DNA from: an uncultured Aquimarina sp.
GTDB lineage: Bacteria > Bacteroidota > Bacteroidia > Flavobacteriales > Flavobacteriaceae
Length of the DNA: 64,000 nt
Assembly (NCBI GenBank): GCA_947503835.1
Contig: CANNFM010000011.1
Span: forward strand, 124,001-188,000
Direction of reading: 5' to 3'
A model generated the notes under the pieces. The model ran no database searches and was not told the DNA's origin. It saw only the letters and a list, made by a program, of their open reading frames with translations. Positions 51,044 to 59,927 of the stretch are shown one piece after another; within the stretch, counting starts at the first letter, position 1; every line of letters begins with the position of its first letter. The translations under genes were made by a program, and so were the position numbers.

Positions 51044-53596
51044 TTACCAGAATACTCTAAAACTTACATTAGGAGTAATTCCTAATGAATAGATATCCGA
51101 ACTTATAAATTGATTATCCAAAGAGTTGGTAGCTCTAAATTCTTTATTCAATAAATTCTTTCTGTCATAAAGATTTAGCAAAGAGAATCCGACACGGTAT
51201 TTAATATTGGGATTATATCCTATCTTAAAATCATAAATTGCAGAAAAATCTAATCTGTGGTATACAGGTAGATTATTGCTGTTAATTTCTCCAAATTGCA
51301 GCACTACAATTTCTCCACTTTCATCTACTCCCGATATATTGGTAAAAGCTTTACCAGTGTGCCATATCCAACCTAATGAAAACTGAAAATTATTAACCTT
51401 ATAAAACTGAGACCATTTTATGGTATGCTCAATGTTCCAGTTACCTGGAAATGATTCATTATTATTAATGTTATCAAATGTATTGCTCGTATTGATATAA
51501 GAATAGCTTACCCAGGTTTTATATTTTTTGAACCTCTTTTTTAAAAAAACATCAATACCATATACACTACTCTGCCCCGTGTGATAGGTATTATCTATAG
51601 GATTAATAAAACCTGCAGTAAGTGTAGTAATGCCATCAATTTGTTTGAGATAACTATCAATATCGAGATACCATTTGTTTTTTCTAAAACTGCTGCCTAA
51701 TGTATATTGATAACTTGTAATGACAGGAAAAACTTCATTATTTGCTAATGTCCATACCTGGTTTTCAAGGGATAGGTCACTTACTATCGATTCCTGGATT
51801 TGGCTTACGGTTTGGCTTCGATATTCTCCACTAGCATTTACTTCCCAATTTTTGGTTAAGTATTTTTGAATAAAAACCCTGGGTTCTATAAAAGATTCAT
51901 CTATTTCTGTATACTGATTGAATCGTAATCCTGCAGAAATATAGAAGTTTTTAGGATTTTCGTATTTGTATTCTGCATATGCAGCATGTGTATTTAAAAA
52001 TCGATCATCCTGATCCAAAATCAATTCGTAGCTTGGTGTAGTGGTAACAAAAGCATATCTAATATTATTATTAGAGAATTGATAACCACCTAAGAGGTTT
52101 TGATAGGTTGATAAGCTATATTTTATGCTCAATTCTGCCCCATAATCGCGAATACTATTTTTTTTACTTTCAATTTCGGTGACTGCACCCGAATTTCTTG
52201 TAATAAACTGGTAATTTAATAAGTATTTTGCATAGTACCCATTGGTTTGAATTGATAATTTATCATTGTAGTTTGCATCCCATTTAAGGTTATAGCCTTC
52301 ATTTTCTGTTATTAAATCATCATTAAAAGATTCGATATCATTGCTTCGTCTAAAATCAAGATCATTTTTACCATAAATAGTATTCACCTCCATGGTATGA
52401 TTTTGAAATGGTTTAATAATTAAATTAGCATTATAATCTGTGTAGAAAAAATTATTATCTTCATCATTAAGCTGCGTGGTCTCTGAAATTTTGGTGTTTT
52501 GAAAAACTCGATCTGCTAGCTGTTTGTATGTAAACGTTTCTAAAAGATCGGTATATGATCTTCTTCCTGATACCTGAAGAGAAACTTTGTCTTTGATAAT
52601 TGGGGTATGTACTACGGCATCTGCATTGATCATATTAAAACCAGCTCCTCCTGTAAAACGTTCTGCTATTTGAGTATTGGATGTAATGTCTATTACGCCA
52701 GCGATTCGATCACCATATTTGGCACTAACTCCGCTTTTCGAAAAATTAACTTCTTTGGCAACATAAGGATTGAAAGCAGATAACATACCAAAAAAATGTC
52801 CTTGATGATACGTTTTGATGCCATTCCATAATACAAGATTTTGATGAGGGGTGCTTCCTCTTACAAATAAACCAGAAGCAGTTTCAAATGGATTATTTAC
52901 TCCTGGTGTTAGCTGAACACTTTGTAAAATATCAGGCTCTGTTCTTCCGGGCAGAACTTCTACATCCTTTAGATTAATGTTGATTACTTTTTTATTTTGA
53001 GTAATTCCCTTAGCTAAATATTCCTCAATAAAAACTTCATCCAGAATTTCCTCCTGGGCCTGAATAAGGTAGATTTTAGTACACTCTTTAGTTAAAAAAA
53101 TATCTGAACGAAGTACTTGTTGTCTAAATCCGGGAGCGCTGATCAGGATTACCGAATTGTACGGGACTTCTTTATATTCGAAATACCCTTTTTCGTCGGT
53201 AGAGGCATTGGCTCTTATTGCCTTAAAGAAGATACCGATATCCTTAAGAGGTTTGTCTTCTTCATCAAGAATATAACCACAAACAGAGATGGTGTCTTTT
53301 GTATGGAAAGCACTTATCGTTATAAAATTGTTACCTGTAAGCTTAAATTTTAACGAAGTTTGTTGTTGTAATTCTCTAATCAAATCTTCAAGAGAAAGTG
53401 TAGAATTTATTGTGGTTGAAACCTTTTTGTTATGAATTACCGCATCAATATAGGAGAACTTAATAGTATAAAACTCTTCTATAATTGGTATAGCTTCGGA
53501 TAAGGGTTTATTTTCTATCACAATTGCTTTTGCATCTCCTTGCGCGAAAGCAGTAATGCTACATAAAAAATAAAATGTACATAAAAGTCTGATCAT
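51044..53596 (-). CDS. TonB-dependent receptor with N-terminal STN domain
   Basis: An 850-residue outer-membrane receptor. After the signal peptide (SITAFAQ) an STN domain (about 22-95, KPLSEAIPIIEEFYTIKFSY) offers contact to a FecR-type anti-sigma protein. Then come a carboxypeptidase-like domain (CGYILDEEDKPLKDIGIFF), a plug domain (LPGRTEPDILQSVQLTPGV, SGLFVRGSTPHQN) and a barrel ending NVSFRVFW. Downstream on the same strand no SusD gene follows, so iron or another small ligand rather than glycan uptake is possible; ligand unknown. FecR lies five bases upstream, and the ECF sigma factor beyond the repeat region. Confidence 0.92.
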   Translation of the reverse strand: MIRLLCTFYFLCSITAFAQGDAKAIVIENKPLSEAIPIIEEFYTIKFSYIDAVIHNKKVSTTINSTLSLEDLIRELQQQTSLKFKLTGNNFITISAFHTKDTISVCGYILDEEDKPLKDIGIFFKAIRANASTDEKGYFEYKEVPYNSVILISAPGFRQQVLRSDIFLTKECTKIYLIQAQEEILDEVFIEEYLAKGITQNKKVININLKDVEVLPGRTEPDILQSVQLTPGVNNPFETASGLFVRGSTPHQNLVLWNGIKTYHQGHFFGMLSAFNPYVAKEVNFSKSGVSAKYGDRIAGVIDITSNTQIAERFTGGAGFNMINADAVVHTPIIKDKVSLQVSGRRSYTDLLETFTYKQLADRVFQNTKISETTQLNDEDNNFFYTDYNANLIIKPFQNHTMEVNTIYGKNDLDFRRSNDIESFNDDLITENEGYNLKWDANYNDKLSIQTNGYYAKYLLNYQFITRNSGAVTEIESKKNSIRDYGAELSIKYSLSTYQNLLGGYQFSNNNIRYAFVTTTPSYELILDQDDRFLNTHAAYAEYKYENPKNFYISAGLRFNQYTEIDESFIEPRVFIQKYLTKNWEVNASGEYRSQTVSQIQESIVSDLSLENQVWTLANNEVFPVITSYQYTLGSSFRKNKWYLDIDSYLKQIDGITTLTAGFINPIDNTYHTGQSSVYGIDVFLKKRFKKYKTWVSYSYINTSNTFDNINNNESFPGNWNIEHTIKWSQFYKVNNFQFSLGWIWHTGKAFTNISGVDESGEIVVLQFGEINSNNLPVYHRLDFSAIYDFKIGYNPNIKYRVGFSLLNLYDRKNLLNKEFRATNSLDNQFISSDIYSLGITPNVSFRVFW

Positions 53597-53600
53597 CCTC

Positions 53601-54515
53601 TTACTTTTCTAGTACGATGGTCTTGCCATCTTGAGATAGGCTATAGCTAAGGCCTAAGGTACTAAAAACTGTTCTAAGTGCAACTTCCTGATTATTATTA
53701 GGAAAAGTTCCTGTGTAAATGGTTTCAAGATCTATAGATGATGATTTGATCTGTAGGTTATATTGTTTTTCAAGTTCTTTAAATACATACTTTATAGGCA
53801 TACTTCTAAATGAACTTGTATTAGCAAGCCAAGAGGGTTGTTGCGCCTCAAAAGTCCAGTTTTCAGGTGTTTGATTTCCCAAATTCCGAAAGGCTTTTCC
53901 AGCAGTTAAGGTTTCTTTATTCTTGTCGTTTGTCACACTAACTTTACCTTCAAAACAATGAACTTCGAAGAAAGAGTTTTGAGAGTGCACATTAAATTGA
54001 GTGCCGAGTACAGAAACGTCTCCGTTCTTTGTAGTCACGGTAAATTTACTTCCTTTTTTTACCTTGAAATAGGCTTCACCGTCAAGTGTTACTAATCTAT
54101 TGTTATCCCAATTCTTTTTGTCAAAAATTGCTTCAGATTTTGCGTTCATAATCATCTCTGAACCATCGGGTAATGTTACGGCAAGTTGTTCTCCGTAATC
54201 AGTACTAAATGATTGATCAGAGTTAAATAAAAATAGTCCTAAAATAACTGCGATAGAAGCAGCAGCGGCAAAATATGGCCATAATTTTATTGTAGAACCT
54301 GATTTTTGAGTTATACCTTCATTACGCTTTGATTTGAGGGAGGTAAGCTCTTTATCTACATCATAATTTTTTAGGTCCAAAGCATCTGCACCAGCCATTA
54401 TTTTGGCATAATGCTCGTATTCTGGATGAGATTGAAACTCCCGAAGTTCTTCCTCAGAAAGCTCACCGTTTATCCATCTGGATAAGAAGATATCGTCTTT
54501 TTTGTCGTCTAACAT
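53601..54515 (-). CDS. FecR family anti-sigma factor
   Basis: A 304-residue inner-membrane protein with a cytoplasmic N terminus (LSRWINGELSEEELREF), one membrane helix (YFAAAASIAVILGLFLF, about 88-104) and a periplasmic FecR domain: TDYGEQLAVTLPDGSEMIMNAKS, VTLDGEAYFKVKKG, VSVLGTQFNVHSQ, VEVHCFEGKVSV-like segment. The C-terminal DUF4974-type domain (SMPIKYVFKELEKQYNLQI) is the STN-like part. It should relay a signal from the TonB receptor (five bases downstream) to the ECF sigma factor at 55272. Confidence 0.93.
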   Translation of the reverse strand: MLDDKKDDIFLSRWINGELSEEELREFQSHPEYEHYAKIMAGADALDLKNYDVDKELTSLKSKRNEGITQKSGSTIKLWPYFAAAASIAVILGLFLFNSDQSFSTDYGEQLAVTLPDGSEMIMNAKSEAIFDKKNWDNNRLVTLDGEAYFKVKKGSKFTVTTKNGDVSVLGTQFNVHSQNSFFEVHCFEGKVSVTNDKNKETLTAGKAFRNLGNQTPENWTFEAQQPSWLANTSSFRSMPIKYVFKELEKQYNLQIKSSSIDLETIYTGTFPNNNQEVALRTVFSTLGLSYSLSQDGKTIVLEK

Positions 54516-54579
54516 AACTCCTGTCTATATAATGTTAACGTTTTACTTATTAATAACCCTACCATTTATTTTTTAGTTC

Positions 54580-54761
54580 ATAGTTCATGGTCAATAGTCA
54601 ATGGTTTATAGTCAATGGTTTATAGTCCATGGTCAATAGTTTGTGGTCAATAGTCAATGGTTTATAGTCCATGGTCAATAGTTTGTGGTCAATAGTCAAT
54701 GGTTTATAGTCCATAGTCAATAGTTTATGGTCAATAGTCAATGGTTTATAATCAATAGTTT
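54580..54761. repeat. Heptamer array 1 (26 units, reverse orientation)
   Basis: 182 bp in strict 7-bp phase, units such as ATAGTCA, ATGGTTT, ATGGTCA, ATAGTCC and ATAGTTT (consensus ATRGTYN). The complement is the TGACTAT-type unit of the arrays at 55158 and 58158. It starts about 65 bases upstream of fecR and runs into the 3' end of the broken four-helix-bundle gene. Confidence 0.95.
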
Positions 54762-55122
54762 ATTGCTTGTTTTAATGTTTTTCTTAAGGCCTGTATCATT
54801 TTAATAATTTCAGTAAGTTTATCATAATATACTTCAAACTGATTTTGATTTATCAAATCTCTTCTTTTAGCTAAATATAAGCAGCTTACAACCTCTCAAT
54901 CCCTGAACGTAAAGCAATACCTAAAAACCGATTAAATTCTTTGTTTGATTGCCCAGTCGAACCTTCAGCAATATTTAGCGCAATAGAATCGGTAGCTCTT
55001 TTTATCTGAGATGTTAATACATAAAGCTCTTCTTTTGGAAAACTAAGAGTGAGTTCATGTATTTCTCCAGAAAGATCTAATGATTTTTGCCACACTTTTA
55101 GCTTTTCAAATTTAAATGCCAT
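54752..55122 (-). pseudogene. Four-helix-bundle (IVS-type) protein gene with a frameshift
   Basis: The 5' part encodes MAFKFEKLKVWQKSLDLSG and SQIKRATDSIALNIAEGS, the signature of the four-helix-bundle proteins also found in 23S rRNA intervening sequences. The frame stops after FLGIALRSGIERL at 54886. Removing two bases from GAGAGG restores EVVSCLYLAKRRDL and then FEVYYDKLTEIIKMIQALRK, the expected C-terminal helices, to a TGA at 54752. That last stop lies within heptamer array 1. The likely cause is a 2-base (AG) duplication. Confidence 0.85.
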
Positions 55123-55157
55123 AATATGTTTTGTTAAACCATTTTTTTTAATTTTTT

Positions 55158-55267
55158 CGTCTATCGTCTATCGTCTATCGTCTATCGTCTATCGTCTATC
55201 GTCTATCGTCTATCGTCTATCGTCCATGGTCTATTGACTATCGACTATCGTCTATTAACTATCGACT
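55158..55267. repeat. Heptamer array 2 (CGTCTAT x9 plus variants)
   Basis: Nine exact copies of CGTCTAT (55158-55220) are followed in the same phase by CGTCCAT, GGTCTAT, TGACTAT, CGACTAT, CGTCTAT, TAACTAT and CGACTT. It ends five bases before the sigma-factor stop codon, between that gene and the start of the broken four-helix-bundle gene. Confidence 0.95.
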
Positions 55268-55271
55268 TCAT

Positions 55272-55793
55272 TTACACATTCCCAATCTTCTTTCTAAGAG
55301 ACAATAACGCTTTATGCATTAATTTTTCTATAGCTTTTACCGAAACGTTAGATAGCTCTGCTATTTCTTTATAGGTTTTTTTGTCTATTCTACTCAATAG
55401 AAAAACTTCTCGTTGCCGTTCGGGTAATTGAGCAATGGCATTTTTTAACTTTTCCATATATTCTTTTTCCAAAGCAATAAATTCAGGGGATTCATAATTT
55501 ACATCACTTTTGCGTTGCGTAATATAGTCCCGGTATTTGAATTTTACTTTTTGATGACGGGCATTACTAATTCCCAAATTAGTAGCAATAGTGTATACAT
55601 AACTCTTTGCTTTGTCCAAAGATACCTTAGCACAATTATTCCATAACTTAATGAAAGAGTCCTGAACTATATCCTCTGCCTGATCCAAATCCCCGAACTT
55701 ATAATACAGATAATTTCTCAAAAGTTTTGAATGACTTTTGAAAAACTGATCAAAGACTTGTTCGTTACATGTAGAGTTTTTATCGTCAGACAT
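55272..55793 (-). CDS. ECF-type RNA polymerase sigma factor
   Basis: A 173-residue sigma-70 family factor of ECF type. Region 2 has RNYLYYKFGDLDQAEDIVQDSFIKLW and region 4 has LPERQREVFLLSRI then YKEIAELSNVSVKAIEKLMHKAL. The ATG at 55793 (MSDDKNST) is preferred; an in-frame ATG at 55904 adds 37 residues without sigma homology. It pairs with the FecR protein at 53601, but two heptamer arrays and a broken four-helix-bundle gene separate them. The divergent lipoprotein gene at 55963 is a probable target. Confidence 0.93.
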   Translation of the reverse strand: MSDDKNSTCNEQVFDQFFKSHSKLLRNYLYYKFGDLDQAEDIVQDSFIKLWNNCAKVSLDKAKSYVYTIATNLGISNARHQKVKFKYRDYITQRKSDVNYESPEFIALEKEYMEKLKNAIAQLPERQREVFLLSRIDKKTYKEIAELSNVSVKAIEKLMHKALLSLRKKIGNV

Positions 55794-55962
55794 TTGGGGT
55801 ATATAAATTGTGTTATCAAATCTAGATTTTTTTTTCAAGCTATCAAAAAATAAAAGATTGTAAGTGCAAGGGGGGTAGGGTAAGTTTTTTTTGAGGCGTT
55901 TCATTTATGCAGAGCAATACAGCTTCTAAACAAAATATAAATAACCCTAAAACAATTACACC

Positions 55963-56943
55963 ATGAAAAAACTTAGCATTTGGTTGTTATCGATTGTAAC
56001 ACTTCTATTAGGATTAGCATCATGTGAGATAAACGAAGAATTTGATCGATGTCCAGAACTTAAATTTACATTTTCTAAACTTGATTCGATTGTTCATTCA
56101 GAAAAAGTTAATGATACATTACCTACTGATACAGTGCCTAATGATTCTCTGGTAGGAGGTTATTATAAGTTCATTGCAGATTTCCCGGATATTGAAGAAA
56201 CAGCTTACGAATGGTTTGTTAATGATAGTTTGGTAGATTCGGAGTTAATTTTAGATGATCGAGATAATATGTATGTTGGTTTTTTTGGACCAGGAACATA
56301 TAAGGTTTGCATTTTTTCTGAAACTCCCGATTGCCCAGAAGGAATATCATTTTGCGAAACTCTTGTGGTTAGAGAATCAAATCCAGCTTGTCCCGAACTT
56401 CGATTTAGTACTAGAACAGATACACTATCTTCAGGTGAGGTAAAATATAAGTTTATAGCCGATTTTAAAGGGATCGAAGAAATAAGTTATGGCTGGTTTA
56501 TTAATGGAGATTTAGTTGAAGACTCTGCTCCTGATGAAATAAACTATCTGAGATGGGATTTTGAAGAAGCGGGAGTTTATGAGGTGTGTATTAAAACAGA
56601 AACTCCAAACTGTCCTGAAGGCGCATCATATTGCGAAGAAGTTATTGTACGAGAAGGTATAGTTTGCCCAGATTTATTCTTTGAATATGAGCAAGATGGA
56701 GATAACATTGCATACTATTTCTATCCAGGAGCTTTTGAAGGAATCGATGAGGTTACCTTAGAATGGTTTGTGAACGAAGAGTATGTTGGTAGTTCTCCAG
56801 AGTTCCCTCATAATAATCCATTCTACTACCAATTTGATGGAGCAGGTAGATATGAAGTATGCGTGATGGTTGAGACTCCAGATTGTCCTAATGGGATTTC
56901 ATTTTGTAAGGTTATCGAAATTGGTGATCCAACACAAGAATAA
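55963..56943 (+). CDS. Lipoprotein with three cysteine-bearing PKD-like repeats
   Basis: A 326-residue lipoprotein (lipobox GLASC, Cys21) with three repeats of about 90 residues. Each repeat shows CPEL/CPDL-x-F, then KFIADFxxIEE, Y/LEWFxN, a strand with GxYxVCI/V, ETPDCP or ETPNCP, and G-x-S-F/Y-C. The fold order fits PKD-like beta sandwiches with added cysteines, which probably pair within each repeat. The same unit occurs twice at the end of the protein at 58505-59677. It is divergent from the ECF sigma gene and may be sigma-controlled. A terminator follows at 56984. Confidence 0.8.
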   Translation: MKKLSIWLLSIVTLLLGLASCEINEEFDRCPELKFTFSKLDSIVHSEKVNDTLPTDTVPNDSLVGGYYKFIADFPDIEETAYEWFVNDSLVDSELILDDRDNMYVGFFGPGTYKVCIFSETPDCPEGISFCETLVVRESNPACPELRFSTRTDTLSSGEVKYKFIADFKGIEEISYGWFINGDLVEDSAPDEINYLRWDFEEAGVYEVCIKTETPNCPEGASYCEEVIVREGIVCPDLFFEYEQDGDNIAYYFYPGAFEGIDEVTLEWFVNEEYVGSSPEFPHNNPFYYQFDGAGRYEVCVMVETPDCPNGISFCKVIEIGDPTQE

Positions 56944-56983
56944 AATATTAAAAATAGGTTAGTTAGGTTAGATTAATTAGGTT

Positions 56984-57023
56984 AATTCCCCGAAAGTAGT
57001 GCCATTACTTTTGGGGAATTTTT
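56984..57023 (+). terminator. Terminator after the PKD-like lipoprotein
   Basis: AATTCCCCGAAAGTA (56984-56998) pairs with TACTTTTGGGGAATT (57006-57020) with one wobble, seven-base loop, then T5. Confidence 0.88.
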
Positions 57024-57110
57024 ATTGTGCACCTGCAGTAAAAAGAAGTAAAAGTGTTTCGAAAAGAACTTTTGTATTATTTTTAGGTTCTTCAAAAAAA
57101 AGAAATAAAG

Positions 57111-57821
57111 ATGTCAAAGGAGCATTATCAGGCCAAACTCGAAACACTAAAAGCATTACCTCGGGATATGATTAAAAAACCAGATTTACCGATAGATACA
57201 GCAATACAAGAAGCAGAAAATCGATATATGTGGTCTAAACAAGATGCCAATACACTAGTAGAACGCATCAATTTTGATTGGATGAAGTACGGAGAAGACC
57301 TTATTGTACGTGCAGGGGCATTGCGATATGCACAATCACTATGGGAGAAAGAACGTAAAAGTATCGGAGAGGCTAAAAAAATATGGAAAGAAAAATCGAT
57401 GATAGCCTATGCGTTAAGAAATGAGTTGTTTGCAGATTTTAAATATGCTTACCAAAGTAGAAAGGATCTCTTAAGTGTTCTAAAAGCTATTCGTAAAGGG
57501 AAAAGCGCAGCAGATATGATACAGGATCTAAGCAGTCTAAGTGCGTTAGGAACAAATAACGCCAAAGAGCTAAAAATGATCAATTTTGACATAAATAAAC
57601 TAGAGAAAGCGGACTCCCTATCAAATGAAATGGCAACATTATTAGCCAAGGCTAATACCGAAGCACTAAAAACCAGTGAGGCTAAAGATACAAGAGATCG
57701 AGCCTATGCTCATCTTAAAGAAGCAATGGATGCCTTATCAATAGCTGGTAAGTATGTTTTCAAAGATACTCCTGATCGGTATAAGGGGTATATTAATCAG
57801 TATTATAGAAAAAAAAGATAA
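57111..57821 (+). CDS. Hypothetical all-helical protein
   Basis: A 236-residue protein, not recognised. It has no signal peptide or membrane helix, so it should be cytoplasmic. It is rich in Lys, Ala and Glu and reads as long helices, for example AIQEAENRYMWSKQDANTLVE, ALRYAQSLWEKERKSIGEA and AKANTEALKTSEAKDTRDRA. The basic C terminus ends in NQYYRKKR. No enzyme motif is visible. Codon use and composition fit the neighbours. It is single, between a terminator and the 21-bp repeat array. Confidence 0.65.
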   Translation: MSKEHYQAKLETLKALPRDMIKKPDLPIDTAIQEAENRYMWSKQDANTLVERINFDWMKYGEDLIVRAGALRYAQSLWEKERKSIGEAKKIWKEKSMIAYALRNELFADFKYAYQSRKDLLSVLKAIRKGKSAADMIQDLSSLSALGTNNAKELKMINFDINKLEKADSLSNEMATLLAKANTEALKTSEAKDTRDRAYAHLKEAMDALSIAGKYVFKDTPDRYKGYINQYYRKKR

Positions 57822-57932
57822 TGCAGGTTTTCTTTTTGCTTAGTTAGTATATAAAAATTAGATCTCTGTAAGAGAATAGAGTATTGCTGTGCTTAATTAT
57901 AACATTCCTGTATAAATAAATATGAATCCTGT

Positions 57933-58136
57933 GATGCAGGAGAGATATAAAATCATGCAGGAGAGATGCAACATCATGCAGGAGAGATGTAACATCATGC
58001 AGGAGAGATAAAAAATGATGCAGGAGATATAAAAAATGATGCAGGAAAGATGTAACATCATGCAGGAGAGATAAAAAATGATGCAGGAGATGTAAAAAAT
58101 GATACAGGAGATGTAAAAATTATACAGGAAGTAAAT
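57933..58136. repeat. Tandem array of about ten 20-21-bp units
   Basis: Units of the form ATGCAGGAGAGATGTAACATC alternate with ATGCAGGAGAGATAAAAAATG. The last two are worn (ATACAGGAG). Unit length 21 equals three heptamers. No spacers, so not CRISPR. The rest of 57822-58504 outside this and the next array shows nothing else. Confidence 0.93.
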
Positions 58137-58157
58137 ATATAGATGAAAATAATAATA

Positions 58158-58430
58158 TAACCATCAACTATCAACTATCGACTATTGACTATCAACTATC
58201 GACTATTGACTATCGACTATTGACTATCAACTATCAACTATCGACTATCGACTATCGACTATTGACTATTGACTATTGACTATTGACTATTGACTATTGA
58301 CTATTGACTATTGACTATTGACTATTGACTATCGACTATTAGCCATTAACCATTAGCCATCAACTATCGACTATTGACTATCGACTATAGACTATAGACT
58401 ATCGACCATTAACCATCAACGATCAACCAT
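58158..58430. repeat. Heptamer array 3 (39 units)
   Basis: 273 bp in perfect 7-bp phase, consensus YRACTAT: CAACTAT, CGACTAT, TGACTAT, with TGACTAT ten times in a row at 58263-58332 and variants such as TAACCAT and TAGCCAT near the ends. It lies 74 bases before the second PKD-like lipoprotein gene. Confidence 0.96.
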
Positions 58431-58504
58431 AATTTAAGGGTAGGGTAGTACAACTTTCATTCGTTATATTTATATTAGGACCAGTTTAATAGGAAAAAAG
58501 TACG

Positions 58505-59677
58505 TTGAAAACATCAATTACATACCAATGGATTACAATACTTGTAGTAGTACTACTCATAGTAAGTTGCGTGAGTGATGATAACATTAATTTTCCGGAT
58601 AATAGTCAATTTGAAATTACCTCTAGCACTGCGGTAGTGTCTCTTCTTAAAAATTTAGCTTCAGGTTCTGATGTTATTGATGAGGATCAGCAATGTTTTA
58701 CTTTTGATTACCCGATTGTTTTAGGATATAATAACGATTCTAATATTACAATCGAAGATTATAATGGTTTGTTAAGTACTATTTCTGCACAAAGTTCTAA
58801 CTTTAATATAACAGGTTTACAATTTCCTTTAAAAATCACATTTAAGAATGCTAATACTACTATTAATGTTGAAAATGAACAGGCTTTACTGGGGGTTTTA
58901 GATGAATGTGGATACGATAGTCTTCGTGAGGAGTTCGAAAGGCTCTTTAGGCAATGTTTCACTTTTGATTATCCGGTTGTTGTACTTGATAGTATTAAAA
59001 GAGAGATTACTGTTGATACAGATCAGGAGTTTGATACGTTTTTCAATACTCAAAATATAAGGTACCAACCCAATTTTAAATTTCCTTTAGATGTATTAGT
59101 AGGGCCAAATGCTACATCAGAAAAGATTGATACCTATTTTAATCTTTATGAAATTATAGACGCTTGTGTGGGGTGTCCTCCTGTACGTATTGATAGTACT
59201 AAGGTTTCCAATACAATGTACAGGTTTATTGCAGATTTTGAAATTAAACCAGAATACGAATTATTTTGGATTATTGATCAAGAGACACTTCCTTTTGTAG
59301 AAGGAGAGAGTTCTATTACCCGTACTTTTGATTTTGGTTTGCATATGATTTGCATAAAAGCTGAATCTCCCGATTGTCCTTTGGGAATCAAAGCATGTAA
59401 AGAAATTGCAGTTTGCCCCGAATTATTTTTTATAGCAGAACAAGAAGGTGCTACTACTACATACACGTTTTCTGCAGATTTTCCTGAAATGCAAGATGTT
59501 GTTTACCAATGGCTAATCAATGGAGAATTTCAGGAAGATGATGGTGGACCAGGTGGTGATAACATGTTCACTTTTCAGTTTGAGCCTGGGTCTAGTAATG
59601 AAGTTTGTATTCTTACCGAAATTTCTGGGTGCACTGATATTTCAAAATATTGTGTGCAAATAGATATTCCTCAATAG
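58505..59677 (+). CDS. Lipoprotein with FDYP repeats and two PKD-like repeats
   Basis: A 390-residue lipoprotein (start TTG 58505, lipobox LLIVSC, Cys22, then VSDD). The front half has two related blocks of about 90 residues that start QCFTFDYPI/VV, go through a strand region ending FPLKITF or FPLDVLV, and close with a Cys (LDECGYD, IIDACVG). The back half has two repeats of the PKD-like Cys family seen at 55963 (RFIADF, AESPDCPLGIKAC; TFSADF, VYQWLINGEF). Function unknown; likely surface-exposed and linked to the FecIR/TonB-receptor set. The 74 bases upstream follow directly on heptamer array 3. Confidence 0.78.
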   Translation: MKTSITYQWITILVVVLLIVSCVSDDNINFPDNSQFEITSSTAVVSLLKNLASGSDVIDEDQQCFTFDYPIVLGYNNDSNITIEDYNGLLSTISAQSSNFNITGLQFPLKITFKNANTTINVENEQALLGVLDECGYDSLREEFERLFRQCFTFDYPVVVLDSIKREITVDTDQEFDTFFNTQNIRYQPNFKFPLDVLVGPNATSEKIDTYFNLYEIIDACVGCPPVRIDSTKVSNTMYRFIADFEIKPEYELFWIIDQETLPFVEGESSITRTFDFGLHMICIKAESPDCPLGIKACKEIAVCPELFFIAEQEGATTTYTFSADFPEMQDVVYQWLINGEFQEDDGGPGGDNMFTFQFEPGSSNEVCILTEISGCTDISKYCVQIDIPQ

Positions 59678-59811
59678 ACTATATTCTTAAAGCTATAAAA
59701 TATTGTCTTTATGATTTTCAATTTATCAGTATATACAAGATGAAATTCTGAAACTGATAATTCTTCTCTTAACGATTCTAAATAAGGAGTTTTAGTGGTT
59801 ATTTTAGGTAA

Positions 59812-59912
59812 TTTTACTCGATAATCGAGATTTAAATGCCCCGAAGCTTGTCTCGAAATCAAAATTATTTTTCAACCGATGCCACGCGGGCTTCCCCCCG
59901 AGGTAGTTTACC
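59812..59912. repeat. REP-like repeat, CTCGATAATCGAG type, copy 2
   Basis: TTTTACTCGATAATCGAGATTTAAATGC, then CCCGAAGCTTGTCTCGA, equals copy 1 at 45389 with few changes. About 40 unrelated bases follow before CCGAGGTAGTTTACC (59898-59912), so this copy is split. It lies between the lipoprotein and thioesterase genes. Confidence 0.8.
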
Positions 59913-59927
59913 GCAAACAAAAGAGAG

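Noticed and set aside
55049..55237. Open plus-strand frame over the four-helix-bundle start and the CGTCTAT array
   Set aside because: It is antisense to a recognisable gene, and its C-terminal part only translates the 7-bp repeat.
57933..58136. Possible CRISPR array of 21-bp units
   Set aside because: Units follow each other directly with no unique spacers between them.
58158..58430. Possible CRISPR array
   Set aside because: Units are seven bases, contiguous and without spacers, and no cas gene is present.
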